NCBI RefSeq assembly: GCF_900142295.1
Contig: NZ_FSRL01000002.1
Span: forward strand, 248,001 to 312,000
DNA: 64,000 nucleotides
Direction: 5' to 3'
Origin: Vannielia litorea
GTDB lineage: Bacteria; Pseudomonadota; Alphaproteobacteria; Rhodobacterales; Rhodobacteraceae
Below are positions 15,757 through 23,989 of the stretch, piece after piece. How positions within the stretch are numbered: position 1 is the first letter of the stretch; each line of letters opens with the position of its first letter. The notes beneath the pieces were generated by a model. It saw nothing but the letters and a program-made list of their open reading frames with translations. It did not search any database and was not told the DNA's origin. A program made the position numbers and the translations under genes.

Positions 15757-16931
15757 AGATCACCGGGTTGCGGAGCTTCATGAGCCGCGACGGAGATCGC
15801 CCGCGGGTGATCGTGGCAGTCGATACCGACGAGGGTATCACGGGTTGGGGCGAGTGTTACAACCACGGGCCCGACCGGGCGTTGCCGCCGCTGCTGGAGT
15901 ATCTCTACCTGCAGATCGAAGGCGAAGACCCGACGCGGATCGAGCGTCTGATCCTGAAACTTCTGCAACAGAGCCGCTTTCCGCCCGGGGCGCTCGGGCT
16001 CGCGGCCATCGCGGGGATCGACCACGCGCTGTGGGACATCTCGGCCAAGGCGCTGGGCGTGCCGGTCTACAAGCTGCTCGGCGGGCATGTGCGCGACAGG
16101 GTGCGCGTGTATCAGGGGGTCTATTCGGCCCCCGATGCCGAGCAGGTGCGCGACCATGTGGCGGAGCACTCGGAGCGCTGGGGCTTTTCCGCCTTCAAGC
16201 TCTCGCCCTACCGCTGCGACATTCATGCCGAGCCCTGGCACCGGGTGGTGGGCAAGACCGCTGAATGGGTGGCGGAGCTGCGCGAACTTTGCCCTGACGC
16301 GGAGTTTGCCTTTGACGCCCATGCCCGGCTGTTCGAGCCTTATCAGGCCATCGACATAGGCAATGCTCTGGCGCCCTTTGGGCCCCTTTTCTTTGAAGAG
16401 CCGATGCGGATGGAGAATATCGAAGCCTGGGGCGAGCTGAAGCGGCAGCTGAAGGTGCCGCTGGCCACGGGCGAGAGCCTCTATTCCCGCTTCGAATTCA
16501 ACCGATTGCTCGGGGTGAAAGGTGCAGACATCATCCAGCCGGACATCTGTGCCGTCGGCGGCTTGCTGGAAATGCGCAAGATTGCGGCGATTGCCGAGGC
16601 GCATTACGTGAACGTCGCGCCCCACAACCCGATGGGGCCGCTGGCGACAGCAGTGAACGTGCATTTTTGCGCCGCCCAGCCCAACTTCAAGATTCTCGAG
16701 TACCGGCTGCCGGGCACTTCGGCCTTCCTGACGCGCGACTTGGTGCAAGCCAGTGATGCGGCGGGCTATGTGAAGGACCCCTACATGCCGGTGGATGGCC
16801 ACCTTGAGCTACGGCCGGATCGGCCTGGCTGGGGCGTGGAGATCGACGAGGATTATCTTGCGACCGACCGCTACATCCATTGGGAACGGAAGCTGCCGGT
16901 GCGGCCGGATGGCTCCTACGGCTACACCTGA
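15753..16931 (+). CDS. Enolase-superfamily (mandelate racemase/DgoD-like) acid-sugar dehydratase
   Basis: A 392-aa protein with the MLE/MR N-terminal capping domain (MKITGLRSFMSRDGD; TGWGECYNHGP) and TIM barrel. Visible catalytic features are FKLSPYR, the metal ligands in FAFDAHARLFEP, FFEEPM and ATGESLYSRFEF, and the C-terminal histidine loop NVAPHNPMGPLA, which resembles D-galactonate dehydratase. It likely dehydrates an aldonate or aldarate, or acts as an aldarolactone cycloisomerase feeding KdgD; sequence alone cannot decide. It sits between a lactonase and uronate dehydrogenase in the same operon. Confidence 0.85.
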   Translation: MKITGLRSFMSRDGDRPRVIVAVDTDEGITGWGECYNHGPDRALPPLLEYLYLQIEGEDPTRIERLILKLLQQSRFPPGALGLAAIAGIDHALWDISAKALGVPVYKLLGGHVRDRVRVYQGVYSAPDAEQVRDHVAEHSERWGFSAFKLSPYRCDIHAEPWHRVVGKTAEWVAELRELCPDAEFAFDAHARLFEPYQAIDIGNALAPFGPLFFEEPMRMENIEAWGELKRQLKVPLATGESLYSRFEFNRLLGVKGADIIQPDICAVGGLLEMRKIAAIAEAHYVNVAPHNPMGPLATAVNVHFCAAQPNFKILEYRLPGTSAFLTRDLVQASDAAGYVKDPYMPVDGHLELRPDRPGWGVEIDEDYLATDRYIHWERKLPVRPDGSYGYT

Positions 16932-17221
16932 TGAGACTCGCGCCGCAGGTGGAGAGGCGGCCGGCGGAGCCTCGGACGGAGGGTGGCTTCATGTCTCCTG
17001 CCGGGAAGGGGCGGCATCCGGGGGGGCACAGCTGCCACGCGCATGGCGGTGCCGACCATCTCACGCCGAAGCCCGCGCGCGATGTTGCGCTTGCCAAGCT
17101 GCCGCGCGAAGGGCTCATGACCTATCTCCAGCCCGATGCAGGCCACGGGGAAACCTCTGAAATTGCGGCGGCCGCTCTGGCCTTCCTCGCCCGCCACGCG
17201 CATAAAACCGACAGGGAGTGA
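16931..17221 (+). CDS. Possible 96-aa protein coupled to the dehydratase (uncertain)
   Basis: The dehydratase stop and this ATG share a base (TGATG), and the frame stays open for 96 codons up to the SD region of uronate dehydrogenase, filling the only gap in the operon. The N-terminal half is Arg/Pro/Gly/His-rich and low in character. The C-terminal part (MTYLQPDAGHGE, then AAAALAFLARHAHK) looks more protein-like and faintly resembles the end of a hydrolase. I do not recognise it; it may be a remnant or not translated. Confidence 0.3.
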   Translation: MRLAPQVERRPAEPRTEGGFMSPAGKGRHPGGHSCHAHGGADHLTPKPARDVALAKLPREGLMTYLQPDAGHGETSEIAAAALAFLARHAHKTDRE

Positions 17222-17226
17222 CTGAC

Positions 17227-18024
17227 ATGATGAACCGACTACTGATCACCGGCGCCGCGGGCGGCCTTGGCACCGTTTGCCGCGACCGTCTGAAGCATAT
17301 GGCCAAGACATTGAGGCTTTCTGACGTGGTCGACATGCCGCCGGCCGGAGAGAACGAGGAGGTCGTGGTGTGCGACCTTGGCGACAAGGCCGCGGTAGAG
17401 GACCTGGTGCGCGGCTGCGACGGGATCGTGCACCTTGGCGGCCGCTCGATCGAGGATACCTGGTCGGTGATCCGCAACGCCAACATAGACGGAGTGTTCA
17501 ACCTCTACGAGGCCTGTCGGAAGACCGGGTGCAACCGGGTGATCTTTGCCAGCTCCAACCACGCTGTGGGCTTTCACAAACAGAGCACGCGGCTTGATGC
17601 CAATGCGCTGACCAAGCCCGATGGGCTCTACGGCGTGAGCAAGGTCTTCGGCGAGGCGATGGCCTCGATGTATTACGATAAGTTCGGGATCGAGACGGCA
17701 AGCGTGCGGATCGGCTCCTGCTTCCCCGAGCCGAAGAATCGGCGGATGCTGGCGAGCTGGATGAGCTACGACGATTTCGTGCGGCTGATCGAATGCGTGT
17801 TCCGCGCGCCCAAGCTGGGCTGCCCGATCATCTACGGGGCCTCCAACAACGCGACGGGCTGGTGGGACAACCGCGAGGTCGGATTCCTCGGCTGGGAGCC
17901 GCAGGACCGGGCAGAAGATTATCGCGCCGTTGTGGAGCAGATGGAGGAGATGCCCGCCATCGACGCGCCTCAGGTGGTGTATCAGGGCGGGGTCTTCACG
18001 GTGGACGGAATTCACGAGGAGTAG
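17227..18024 (+). CDS. udh: Uronate dehydrogenase (NAD+)
   Basis: A 265-aa extended short-chain dehydrogenase. The Rossmann motif is TGAAGGLGTV, the active site YGVSK (YxxxK), and the segments LGGRSIEDTWSVI and ASSNHAVGFH match uronate dehydrogenases; the length equals that of the characterised Agrobacterium enzyme. It oxidises D-galacturonate or D-glucuronate to the aldarolactone. ATG 17227 follows GGGAG at eight bases; a GTG at 17218 is less likely. With the lactonase, dehydratase, KdgD and KGSADH it gives a full oxidative uronate route to 2-oxoglutarate. Confidence 0.93.
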   Translation: MMNRLLITGAAGGLGTVCRDRLKHMAKTLRLSDVVDMPPAGENEEVVVCDLGDKAAVEDLVRGCDGIVHLGGRSIEDTWSVIRNANIDGVFNLYEACRKTGCNRVIFASSNHAVGFHKQSTRLDANALTKPDGLYGVSKVFGEAMASMYYDKFGIETASVRIGSCFPEPKNRRMLASWMSYDDFVRLIECVFRAPKLGCPIIYGASNNATGWWDNREVGFLGWEPQDRAEDYRAVVEQMEEMPAIDAPQVVYQGGVFTVDGIHEE

Positions 18025-18025
18025 C

Positions 18026-19264
18026 ATGGCCATTTTTGGGGCGATTGCCGACGATTTCACCGGGGCGACCGATCTGGCCGGCCTGCTTGCGAGGAGCGGG
18101 GCGAAGGTTTCGCTGCGGATCGGCGTGCCGGAAGGGGACGAGAGCGATGCGCCCTTCGAGGTGGTCGCCCTGAAGATCCGGACCGCGCCGGTGAGCGAGG
18201 CCGTGTCGGAGGCGCTGACGGCACTCGACTGGCTTCGCGGCACCGGGGCGGAGCGGTTCTTCTGGAAGTATTGCAGCACCTTCGATTCCACGGCGCAGGG
18301 CAACATCGGCCCCGTGGCGGAGGCCTTGATGGCGGCGCTGGGCGCGGAGCGCACGGTGTATTGCCCGGCCTTTCCGGAGAACGGGCGCTCGGTGTTCATG
18401 GGCAACCTTTTCGTCGGGCAGCAGCCCTTGGCGGAGAGCCCGATGAAGGACCATCCGCTGACGCCGATGCGCGACAGCAACCTGATGCGGCTGCTCGCAC
18501 CGCAGGTGACGCGCGAGGTGGGTCTGGTGGACAGGCTCACGGTGGCGCGAGGGGCAGAGGCGCTGGCCGAGGCGCTCGCACAGGCCCCGGCCCATGTGGT
18601 GGTGGACGCGGTGGCGGATGCCGACCTTGAGGTGATCGCCCGCGCCGGCCGAGACATGGCGCTGATGACGGGCGGCTCCGCGCTGGCCATGCCGCTGCCG
18701 GCGCTCTACCGCGAGGCGGGTCTGCTCGATGACAGCGCGCGCGAGGCTACGGTGGCGCAGGTGGGGCCCGGGGCGGTGGTGCTCTCGGGCAGCTGCTCGG
18801 CCATGACGCGGGCGCAGGTGGCGGCCTATGGCGGCCCGGCCTTCAGGCTCGATCCGCTGGTTCTGGCGGCAGAGGGCCACGGCGCGGCGTCGAACTGGCT
18901 GGCGCGGCAGGACATGGGCAAGGCGCCGATCATCTATGCCACGGCAGAGCCGGAGGCGGTGCGCCGGGCACAGGGCGAGCTGGGTACCGGGCGGGCTGGC
19001 GAGGTGGTGGAGACCGCACTGGCCGCGCTGGCGGTGCAGGCCCGCGACCAGGGCGCGCGCCGGATCGTGGTGGCGGGGGGCGAAACCTCGGGCGCGGTGA
19101 CCAAGGCGCTGGGCGTGTCCCGGCTCGACGTGGGCCGAGAGATCGCGCCGGGCGTGCCCTGGTGCGGTTGTGTTTCGGGCGGCCAGGAGATTGCGCTGGC
19201 GCTGAAGTCCGGCAACTTCGGGCGGGAGAGCTTTTTTGCCGATGCATTGGGGATGCTGGCATGA
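18026..19264 (+). CDS. otnK: 3-oxo-tetronate kinase (DUF1537/four-carbon acid sugar kinase)
   Basis: A 412-aa kinase with the N-terminal domain signature IADDFTGATDLAG and KYCSTFDST, the segment PAFPENGRSVFMGNLFVG, and the C-terminal nucleotide-binding domain (VLSGSCSAMT; VAGGETSGAVTKALG). OtnK phosphorylates 3-oxo-tetronate at C4. The gene is followed without gaps by otnC and otnI, the canonical trio for erythronate/threonate breakdown. The start is the ATG one base after the udh stop, with GAGGAG upstream. A second, diverged DUF1537 kinase is at 22675. Confidence 0.93.
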   Translation: MAIFGAIADDFTGATDLAGLLARSGAKVSLRIGVPEGDESDAPFEVVALKIRTAPVSEAVSEALTALDWLRGTGAERFFWKYCSTFDSTAQGNIGPVAEALMAALGAERTVYCPAFPENGRSVFMGNLFVGQQPLAESPMKDHPLTPMRDSNLMRLLAPQVTREVGLVDRLTVARGAEALAEALAQAPAHVVVDAVADADLEVIARAGRDMALMTGGSALAMPLPALYREAGLLDDSAREATVAQVGPGAVVLSGSCSAMTRAQVAAYGGPAFRLDPLVLAAEGHGAASNWLARQDMGKAPIIYATAEPEAVRRAQGELGTGRAGEVVETALAALAVQARDQGARRIVVAGGETSGAVTKALGVSRLDVGREIAPGVPWCGCVSGGQEIALALKSGNFGRESFFADALGMLA

Positions 19265-19905
19265 GCGAGGCTGCGTTGCGGGAGCAGATCTGCCTTCTGG
19301 CGAAGTCGCTCTTCGACCGAGGGCTGACCCATGGCTCGACCGGCAACATCTCGGCGCGGACGGAGGATGGCGGGCTGCTTGTTTCGCCCACGGGCACGAG
19401 CTTTGGCCGCCTCGATCCGGCGCGGCTGGCGCGGTTCGACGCGGCGGGGGCGCACGTGGATGGCGACAAGCCGACCAAGGAAATGCCGCTGCACACGGCC
19501 TTCTACGACACGCGCGGCACGGCGGGGGCGGTGGTGCACCTGCATTCGTGTCATTCGGTGGCGCTCTCGATGCTCGAGGCCGACGAGGAGGATTTTCTTC
19601 CGCCGCTCACGCCCTACGGCGTTATGCTGCTGGGCCGGGTGAAGCTGCTGCCCTTCTTCCTGCCGGGCGATCCGGCAATGGGCGAAGCGGTGCGCGGGCT
19701 TGCCGGCAAGCGAAGCGCGGTGATGCTCGCCAACCACGGGCCGGTGGTGGCCGGCAAGGACGTGGAGGCCGCCTGCAACGCGGTGGAAGAGCTGGAGGCC
19801 ACGGCGAAGCTGGCGCTGATGACGCGGGGCATGGGCGCGCGCGGCCTTGATGGGGGCCAGGTGCAGGCGCTGGTGAGCAAGTTCAACCTGGAGTGGGACG
19901 CATGA
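19261..19905 (+). CDS. otnC: 3-oxo-tetronate 4-phosphate decarboxylase (class II aldolase/adducin family)
   Basis: A 214-aa member of the AraD/FucA class II aldolase family. GLTHGSTGNISAR and SPTGTSFG form the phosphate and substrate loops; zinc ligands are in HLHSCHS and the later LANHGPVVAG segment. OtnC decarboxylates 3-oxo-tetronate 4-phosphate to dihydroxyacetone phosphate. It is joined by ATGA overlaps to otnK and otnI. Confidence 0.92.
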   Translation: MSEAALREQICLLAKSLFDRGLTHGSTGNISARTEDGGLLVSPTGTSFGRLDPARLARFDAAGAHVDGDKPTKEMPLHTAFYDTRGTAGAVVHLHSCHSVALSMLEADEEDFLPPLTPYGVMLLGRVKLLPFFLPGDPAMGEAVRGLAGKRSAVMLANHGPVVAGKDVEAACNAVEELEATAKLALMTRGMGARGLDGGQVQALVSKFNLEWDA

Positions 19906-20660
19906 GGTTTTCGGCCAATCTCGGGTTTCTGTGGAGCGAATTGCCGTTGCCGGATGCGATCCGTGCGGCCAGGGCGGCCGGGTTCGACGCGGTGGAGTGC
20001 CACTGGCCCTATGCGGTGCCCGCGACGGAGGTGAAGGCCGCGCTGGAGGAGACGGGGCTCGAGATGCTGGGGCTCAATGCCTCGCGGGGCGATCCGGCGA
20101 AGGGCGAGATGGGATTTTCTGCCGTACCTGGGCGCGAGGCGGAGGCGCGCGCGGCGATCGACCAGGCGCTGGACTATGCCGAGGCCACGGGCACCGGGAA
20201 GGTGCACGTGATGGCCGGGTTCGGCGGCGACCACGACACCTTCGTGAAGGCCCTGGGCTATGCCTGTGGCAAGGCGGATGGGCTAGGCAAGACCATCCTG
20301 ATCGAGCCGATCAACCATTACGACGCGCCGGGGTATTTTTTGTCCACCACCGCGCAGGCCGAGGCGATTCTGGCTGAAGTGGGGGCGGAGAACCTGAAGA
20401 TCATGTTCGACTGCTACCATGTGCAGCTGATGGAAGGAGACCTGAGCCATCGGCTGGAGCGGCTGCTGCCGAAGATCGGGCATATCCAGATCGCGGCGGT
20501 GCCCGACAGGGGCGCGCCGGACCATGGCGAGGTGAATTTTGCCCACATCTACAGGCACTTGACGGCGTTGGGCTGGGCGGTTCCGCTGGGTGCGGAATAC
20601 AAGCCCGGCGGACCGACCGAGCCGACGCTAGGCTGGCTGAAGGCGGCGCAGGACATCTGA
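19902..20660 (+). CDS. otnI: 2-oxo-tetronate isomerase (hydroxypyruvate isomerase-like)
   Basis: A 252-aa xylose-isomerase-like TIM barrel with MRFSANLGFLWSELP, GFDAVECHWPYA, LIEPINHYDAPGYFLS, MFDCYHVQLMEGDL and HIQIAAVPDRGAPDHGEVNF, the pattern of Hyi/OtnI proteins. It interconverts 2-oxo- and 3-oxo-tetronate so that the DenD product can enter OtnK. Last gene of the 14162-20660 unit. The matching erythronate dehydrogenase, denD, is 6 kb away on the other strand. Confidence 0.9.
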   Translation: MRFSANLGFLWSELPLPDAIRAARAAGFDAVECHWPYAVPATEVKAALEETGLEMLGLNASRGDPAKGEMGFSAVPGREAEARAAIDQALDYAEATGTGKVHVMAGFGGDHDTFVKALGYACGKADGLGKTILIEPINHYDAPGYFLSTTAQAEAILAEVGAENLKIMFDCYHVQLMEGDLSHRLERLLPKIGHIQIAAVPDRGAPDHGEVNFAHIYRHLTALGWAVPLGAEYKPGGPTEPTLGWLKAAQDI

Positions 20661-20703
20661 CCCCCGCGGGCCTCTTGGCAGAGGCGGGCGCTTGCGCTAG
20701 CAA

Positions 20704-20724
20704 CTGGTATGATGAGTTTACCAG
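20704..20724. promoter_or_regulatory. CTGGTA-n9-TACCAG inverted repeat over the gntR start codon
   Basis: CTGGTA (20704-20709) and TACCAG (20719-20724) are inverted half-sites spanning both candidate ATGs (20709, 20712). The TGGTA/TACCA halves match the continuous palindromes at 24866 and 33726, suggesting that this regulator represses its own translation start region. Confidence 0.45.
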
Positions 20725-21437
20725 ATTCGCATAAACCCGACAGCATTCGGCCACGCAAGCTGGCCGACGAGGTGCAGGACCGTCTTTTGCGGCTGATCCG
20801 CGAGGATGGCCTTAGCCCCGGCGACGCGCTGCCCTCGGAGCGGGAGCTGATGGCGCGATACGAGATCGGGCGGCCGGCGATCCGAGAGGCGATGCAGGCC
20901 TTGCAGCATCGCGGGGTCATCGAGATCCGGCATGGCGGGCGGCCAAGAGTGGCGGAGCCGTCGCTCGACGGGTTGATCGGGCAGCTCGGGACCGGCGTGC
21001 GGCACCTGCTCGCCCATACCTCCTCGATGGACCATCTGAAGGAGGCCCGCGCGGCGCTGGAGGCCGAGATGGCCCGGATCGCCGCGCGCCGGCGCAGCGA
21101 GGTGGACATCGCCTCGCTGGAGGCGCTGTTGGCGGCCCAGGAGCTATCTTCGGAGGAGCCGGAGAAGTTTCTTGAGATCGACGGCAAGTTCCACCGCCGG
21201 ATCGCTGCTATCTCTGCCAATCCCATCTTCGAGACCCTCGTGTCAGGCGTGTTCGACTGGATGCGCGACTTCCACGTGGAAGGCGTGCGCAAGCGCGGGC
21301 TGGAGCAACTGACGCTGGCCGAGCACCGCGTGATCCTCGACGCGATCGCGGCGGGACAACCGGAGGCGGCGGCGCAGGCCATGCGCGACCACCTCGAGCG
21401 CGCCAACGAACTCTATCACCAGGACCACTTCCAATGA
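20709..21437 (+). CDS. GntR-family transcriptional regulator, FCD subfamily (NanR/UxuR-like)
   Basis: A 242-aa protein. The winged helix spans about residues 15-80 (KLADEVQDRLLRLIREDGLS; YEIGRPAIREAMQALQHRGV) and the FCD domain follows from about 105 (EIDGKFHRRIAAISANPIFE; LAEHRVILDAIAAGQPEAA). It heads the RLP/kinase/oxidoisomerase operon and overlaps the next gene by ATGA. TGGTATACCA-type palindromes, known targets of UxuR/NanR-like regulators, occur at 24866 and 33726 and are the best candidate sites. Ligand unknown; an apionate-pathway intermediate is a guess. Confidence 0.9.
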   Translation: MMSLPDSHKPDSIRPRKLADEVQDRLLRLIREDGLSPGDALPSERELMARYEIGRPAIREAMQALQHRGVIEIRHGGRPRVAEPSLDGLIGQLGTGVRHLLAHTSSMDHLKEARAALEAEMARIAARRRSEVDIASLEALLAAQELSSEEPEKFLEIDGKFHRRIAAISANPIFETLVSGVFDWMRDFHVEGVRKRGLEQLTLAEHRVILDAIAAGQPEAAAQAMRDHLERANELYHQDHFQ

Positions 21438-22678
21438 GTGAACGCATCGAAGCGGACTACCTGATCGAAACCCCGGTAGAGCCTGAAAGGGCCGCAGAGG
21501 CGATGGCGGGGGAGCAATCTTCCGGCACCTTCGTGCCCGTGCCCGGGGAGACGCCGGAGTTGCGCGAGCGCTCGGCGGCGCGGGTCGAGGCGCTGGAGGT
21601 CATCGGGGAGGTGGCGGAGCCCTCGCTGGGCGGAGGCGCCGTTGGCGAGCGCTACAGGAGGGCGAAGGTGACCTTGAGCTGGCCGATGGGCAATATCGGG
21701 CCGTCGATCCCAAACCTCGTGGCGACGGTGGCGGGCAACCTGTTCGAGCTGCGACAGTTCTCGGGGTTGCGGCTGTGCGACATCCGGCTGCCAAGGGCAT
21801 TTGGCGAGGCCTACCCGGGCCCGAGGTTCGGGATCGAGGGCACGCGCCGGCTTTCGGGGGTGGACGAGGGGCCTCTCATCGGCACCATCGTGAAGCCCTC
21901 GGTCGGATTTGGGCCGGAGGAAACAGCGGCGCTGGCGGGAGAGTTGGCGCGGGCGGGCATCGACTTCATCAAGGATGACGAGCTGCAGAGTGACGGGCCG
22001 AACTGCCCGTTCGACGACCGGGCGCGGGCGGTGATGCGCGTGCTGAACGACCATGCCGAGAAGACCGGCAAGAAGGTGATGTTTGCCTTCAACCTGACCG
22101 GCGAGGTGGACGAAATGCGCAGGCGGCATGACCTGTTGCTGGAGCTTGGGGCCACCTGCGCGATGGTCTCGCTGAACTCGGTGGGCTTTGCCGGGTTCCT
22201 CGCCTTTTCGCGCCACTCCGAGCTGCCGATCCATGCGCACCGCTGCGGCTGGGGCTACCTGAGCCGCGCCGAGATGCTGGGCTGGGACTATACGGCGTGG
22301 AGCAAGCTCTGGCGGCTTGCGGGGGCGGACCACATGCATGTGAACGGGCTGCGCAACAAGTTCTCGGAGGGGGATGCCAGCGTGGTGGCCTCGGCGCTCT
22401 CGGTCGGCACGCCGCTGTGGGACGACAAGCCCTGCGTGGCGATGCCGGTGTTCTCCTCGGGCCAGACGGCGGTGCAGGCGGCGGAGACCTTCCGGCGGGT
22501 CGGTCACGCCGATTGCATCCACGCGGCGGGCGGCGGGATCATGGCGCATCCCGATGGACCGGAAGCGGGCGTGGCCTCGCTGCGGGAGGCCTGGGAGGCG
22601 GCCCGGTCCGGTGTTGCGGCGGAAGATTACGCGGCGAGTCACCCGGCGCTGAAGGGTGCGCTGGAGGCCTTCGGGTGA
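21434..22678 (+). CDS. RuBisCO-like protein (form IV), probable 3-oxo-isoapionate-4-phosphate-acting enzyme
   Basis: A 414-aa RuBisCO large-subunit homologue. GTIVKPSVGF and the carbamylation-site motif DFIKDDE (K180, D182, E183) are clear. Also retained are the phosphate/active-site HAHR (H269-R270), DHMH (H302), K309 and S341-S342-G343. The second lysine of the canonical KPK is Ser156, so it is not a CO2-fixing RuBisCO. Its neighbours, a DUF1537 kinase and an ApnO-like protein, are those described for D-apionate catabolism, where RLPs decarboxylate (OiaX) or transcarboxylate/hydrolyse (OiaT) 3-oxo-isoapionate 4-phosphate. Which of the two this is cannot be told here. ATGA and GTGA overlaps show tight coupling. 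Confidence 0.85.
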   Translation: MSERIEADYLIETPVEPERAAEAMAGEQSSGTFVPVPGETPELRERSAARVEALEVIGEVAEPSLGGGAVGERYRRAKVTLSWPMGNIGPSIPNLVATVAGNLFELRQFSGLRLCDIRLPRAFGEAYPGPRFGIEGTRRLSGVDEGPLIGTIVKPSVGFGPEETAALAGELARAGIDFIKDDELQSDGPNCPFDDRARAVMRVLNDHAEKTGKKVMFAFNLTGEVDEMRRRHDLLLELGATCAMVSLNSVGFAGFLAFSRHSELPIHAHRCGWGYLSRAEMLGWDYTAWSKLWRLAGADHMHVNGLRNKFSEGDASVVASALSVGTPLWDDKPCVAMPVFSSGQTAVQAAETFRRVGHADCIHAAGGGIMAHPDGPEAGVASLREAWEAARSGVAAEDYAASHPALKGALEAFG

Positions 22679-23988
22679 GCCTGCCTGGCGGCACGTTGAT
22701 CGGCTGGGCGGGGGACGACTTTACCGGCTCGGCGGCCAGCATGGAGGTGCTGGAGTTTGCAGGCGTGCCCTCTGTGCTGTTTCTCGACGTGCCCACGCCC
22801 GCGCAACTGGCGCGGTTTCCTGGCGTGCGGGCGGTGGGCGTGGCCACCACGGCGCGGTCGCATGCGCCCGAGTGGATGGCGCGGGAGTTGCCGCGCGTGT
22901 TCAGGTTTCTGGCCGGAACCGGCGCGCGGGTGGTGCACTACAAGACCTGCTCGACGCTGGACAGCTCGCCCGAGATCGGCTCGATCGGCCGGGCGATCGA
23001 CCTCGGGGCGGAGGTGGTGCAGGGGCCGTTCATCCCCTGTCTTCTGGCCGCGCCGAAGATGCGGCGCTACCAGGCCTTCGGGCACCTCTTTGCCAGCGGG
23101 CCGGGCGGGGTGTTCCGGCTCGACCGGCATCCGGTGATGGCCCGGCACCCGGTGACGCCGATGGATGAAAGCGACGTGGCACGGCATCTGGCGCGGCAGA
23201 CCGGCAAGAGCTTCGGGCTGGTGTCGCTGGAGGATCCGGAGGCTGCGCCCGAGGCGGAGGTGTGGTCGTTCGATGCCATGACGGATGCGGATATGGGCGT
23301 GGTCGGGCGGCGCATGTGGGATGCCGCGCCGCTGCTCGCCGTGGGCTCGCAGGGCGTGGAATACGCCTTGGTGGAGCATTGGCGCGGGCGGGGCTGGCTG
23401 CCTGCCGAGGACCGGGGGGAGAGCGCCGGGCCGGTGGAGCGGATGCTTGCCGTGTCGGGCTCGGTCTCGCCGGTGACGGCCGCGCAGATTGAATGGGCCG
23501 AGGCGCATGGCTTCGAGGGGATCGAGCTGGATGCGGTGGCCGCCGTGCGGGGCGAGGTGACCGGCGTTTGCGAGGCTGCGATTGCGGCGTTGAACGTAGG
23601 GCGCGACCCGCTGATCTACACCGCGAAGGGTCCGGATGACCCTGCCGTGGCGCGGCTGCGGGCGGCGGTGCCTGCCGGCGGGATGGAAGAGGCGAACGCG
23701 CGGATCGGGGCGGCGCTGGGGCGCGTGCTGGCGCGCCTCCTGCGGGAGACGGGCCTCAAGCGCGCGGTGATCTCGGGCGGCGACACCAGCGGCCACGCGA
23801 GCCGCGAGCTGGGGCTGTTTGCCTTTACCGCGCTGGCGCCCACGATCCCCGGTGCGGCGCTGCTCCGGGCACATTCGGAAGATGAGAACCTGGCCGGGCT
23901 CGAGCTGGCGCTGAAGGGCGGGCAGATGGGCTCGGACGACTATTTTGGCTGGATCAAACGCGGTGGTGGTGCCGCAGGAGGAGAATGA
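22675..23988 (+). CDS. DUF1537 acid-sugar kinase, probable 3-oxo-isoapionate kinase (OiaK-like)
   Basis: A 437-aa four-carbon-acid-sugar-kinase family protein: GWAGDDFTGSAASMEVLEFA, HYKTCSTLDSSPEIGSIG and RRYQAFGHLF in the N-terminal domain, then VSGSVSPVT and ISGGDTSGHASRELG in the nucleotide domain. The GTG start overlaps the RLP stop (GTGA), and the frame upstream is a shadow of the RLP gene. A kinase joined to an RLP matches the OiaK-OiaX/T pairing, in which the kinase supplies the RLP substrate. It is clearly diverged from otnK at 18026, so the two kinases probably serve different acids. Confidence 0.84.
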   Translation: MSLPGGTLIGWAGDDFTGSAASMEVLEFAGVPSVLFLDVPTPAQLARFPGVRAVGVATTARSHAPEWMARELPRVFRFLAGTGARVVHYKTCSTLDSSPEIGSIGRAIDLGAEVVQGPFIPCLLAAPKMRRYQAFGHLFASGPGGVFRLDRHPVMARHPVTPMDESDVARHLARQTGKSFGLVSLEDPEAAPEAEVWSFDAMTDADMGVVGRRMWDAAPLLAVGSQGVEYALVEHWRGRGWLPAEDRGESAGPVERMLAVSGSVSPVTAAQIEWAEAHGFEGIELDAVAAVRGEVTGVCEAAIAALNVGRDPLIYTAKGPDDPAVARLRAAVPAGGMEEANARIGAALGRVLARLLRETGLKRAVISGGDTSGHASRELGLFAFTALAPTIPGAALLRAHSEDENLAGLELALKGGQMGSDDYFGWIKRGGGAAGGE

Positions 23989-23989
23989 C

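Noticed and set aside
15753..16931. Mandelate racemase proper
   Set aside because: The motifs and lactonase/Udh neighbours fit an acid-sugar dehydratase or cycloisomerase; the superfamily name is only historical.
21434..22678. A functional CO2-fixing RuBisCO
   Set aside because: The second KPK lysine is Ser, the length is short, and no small subunit, phosphoribulokinase or activase is present; the context is acid-sugar catabolism.
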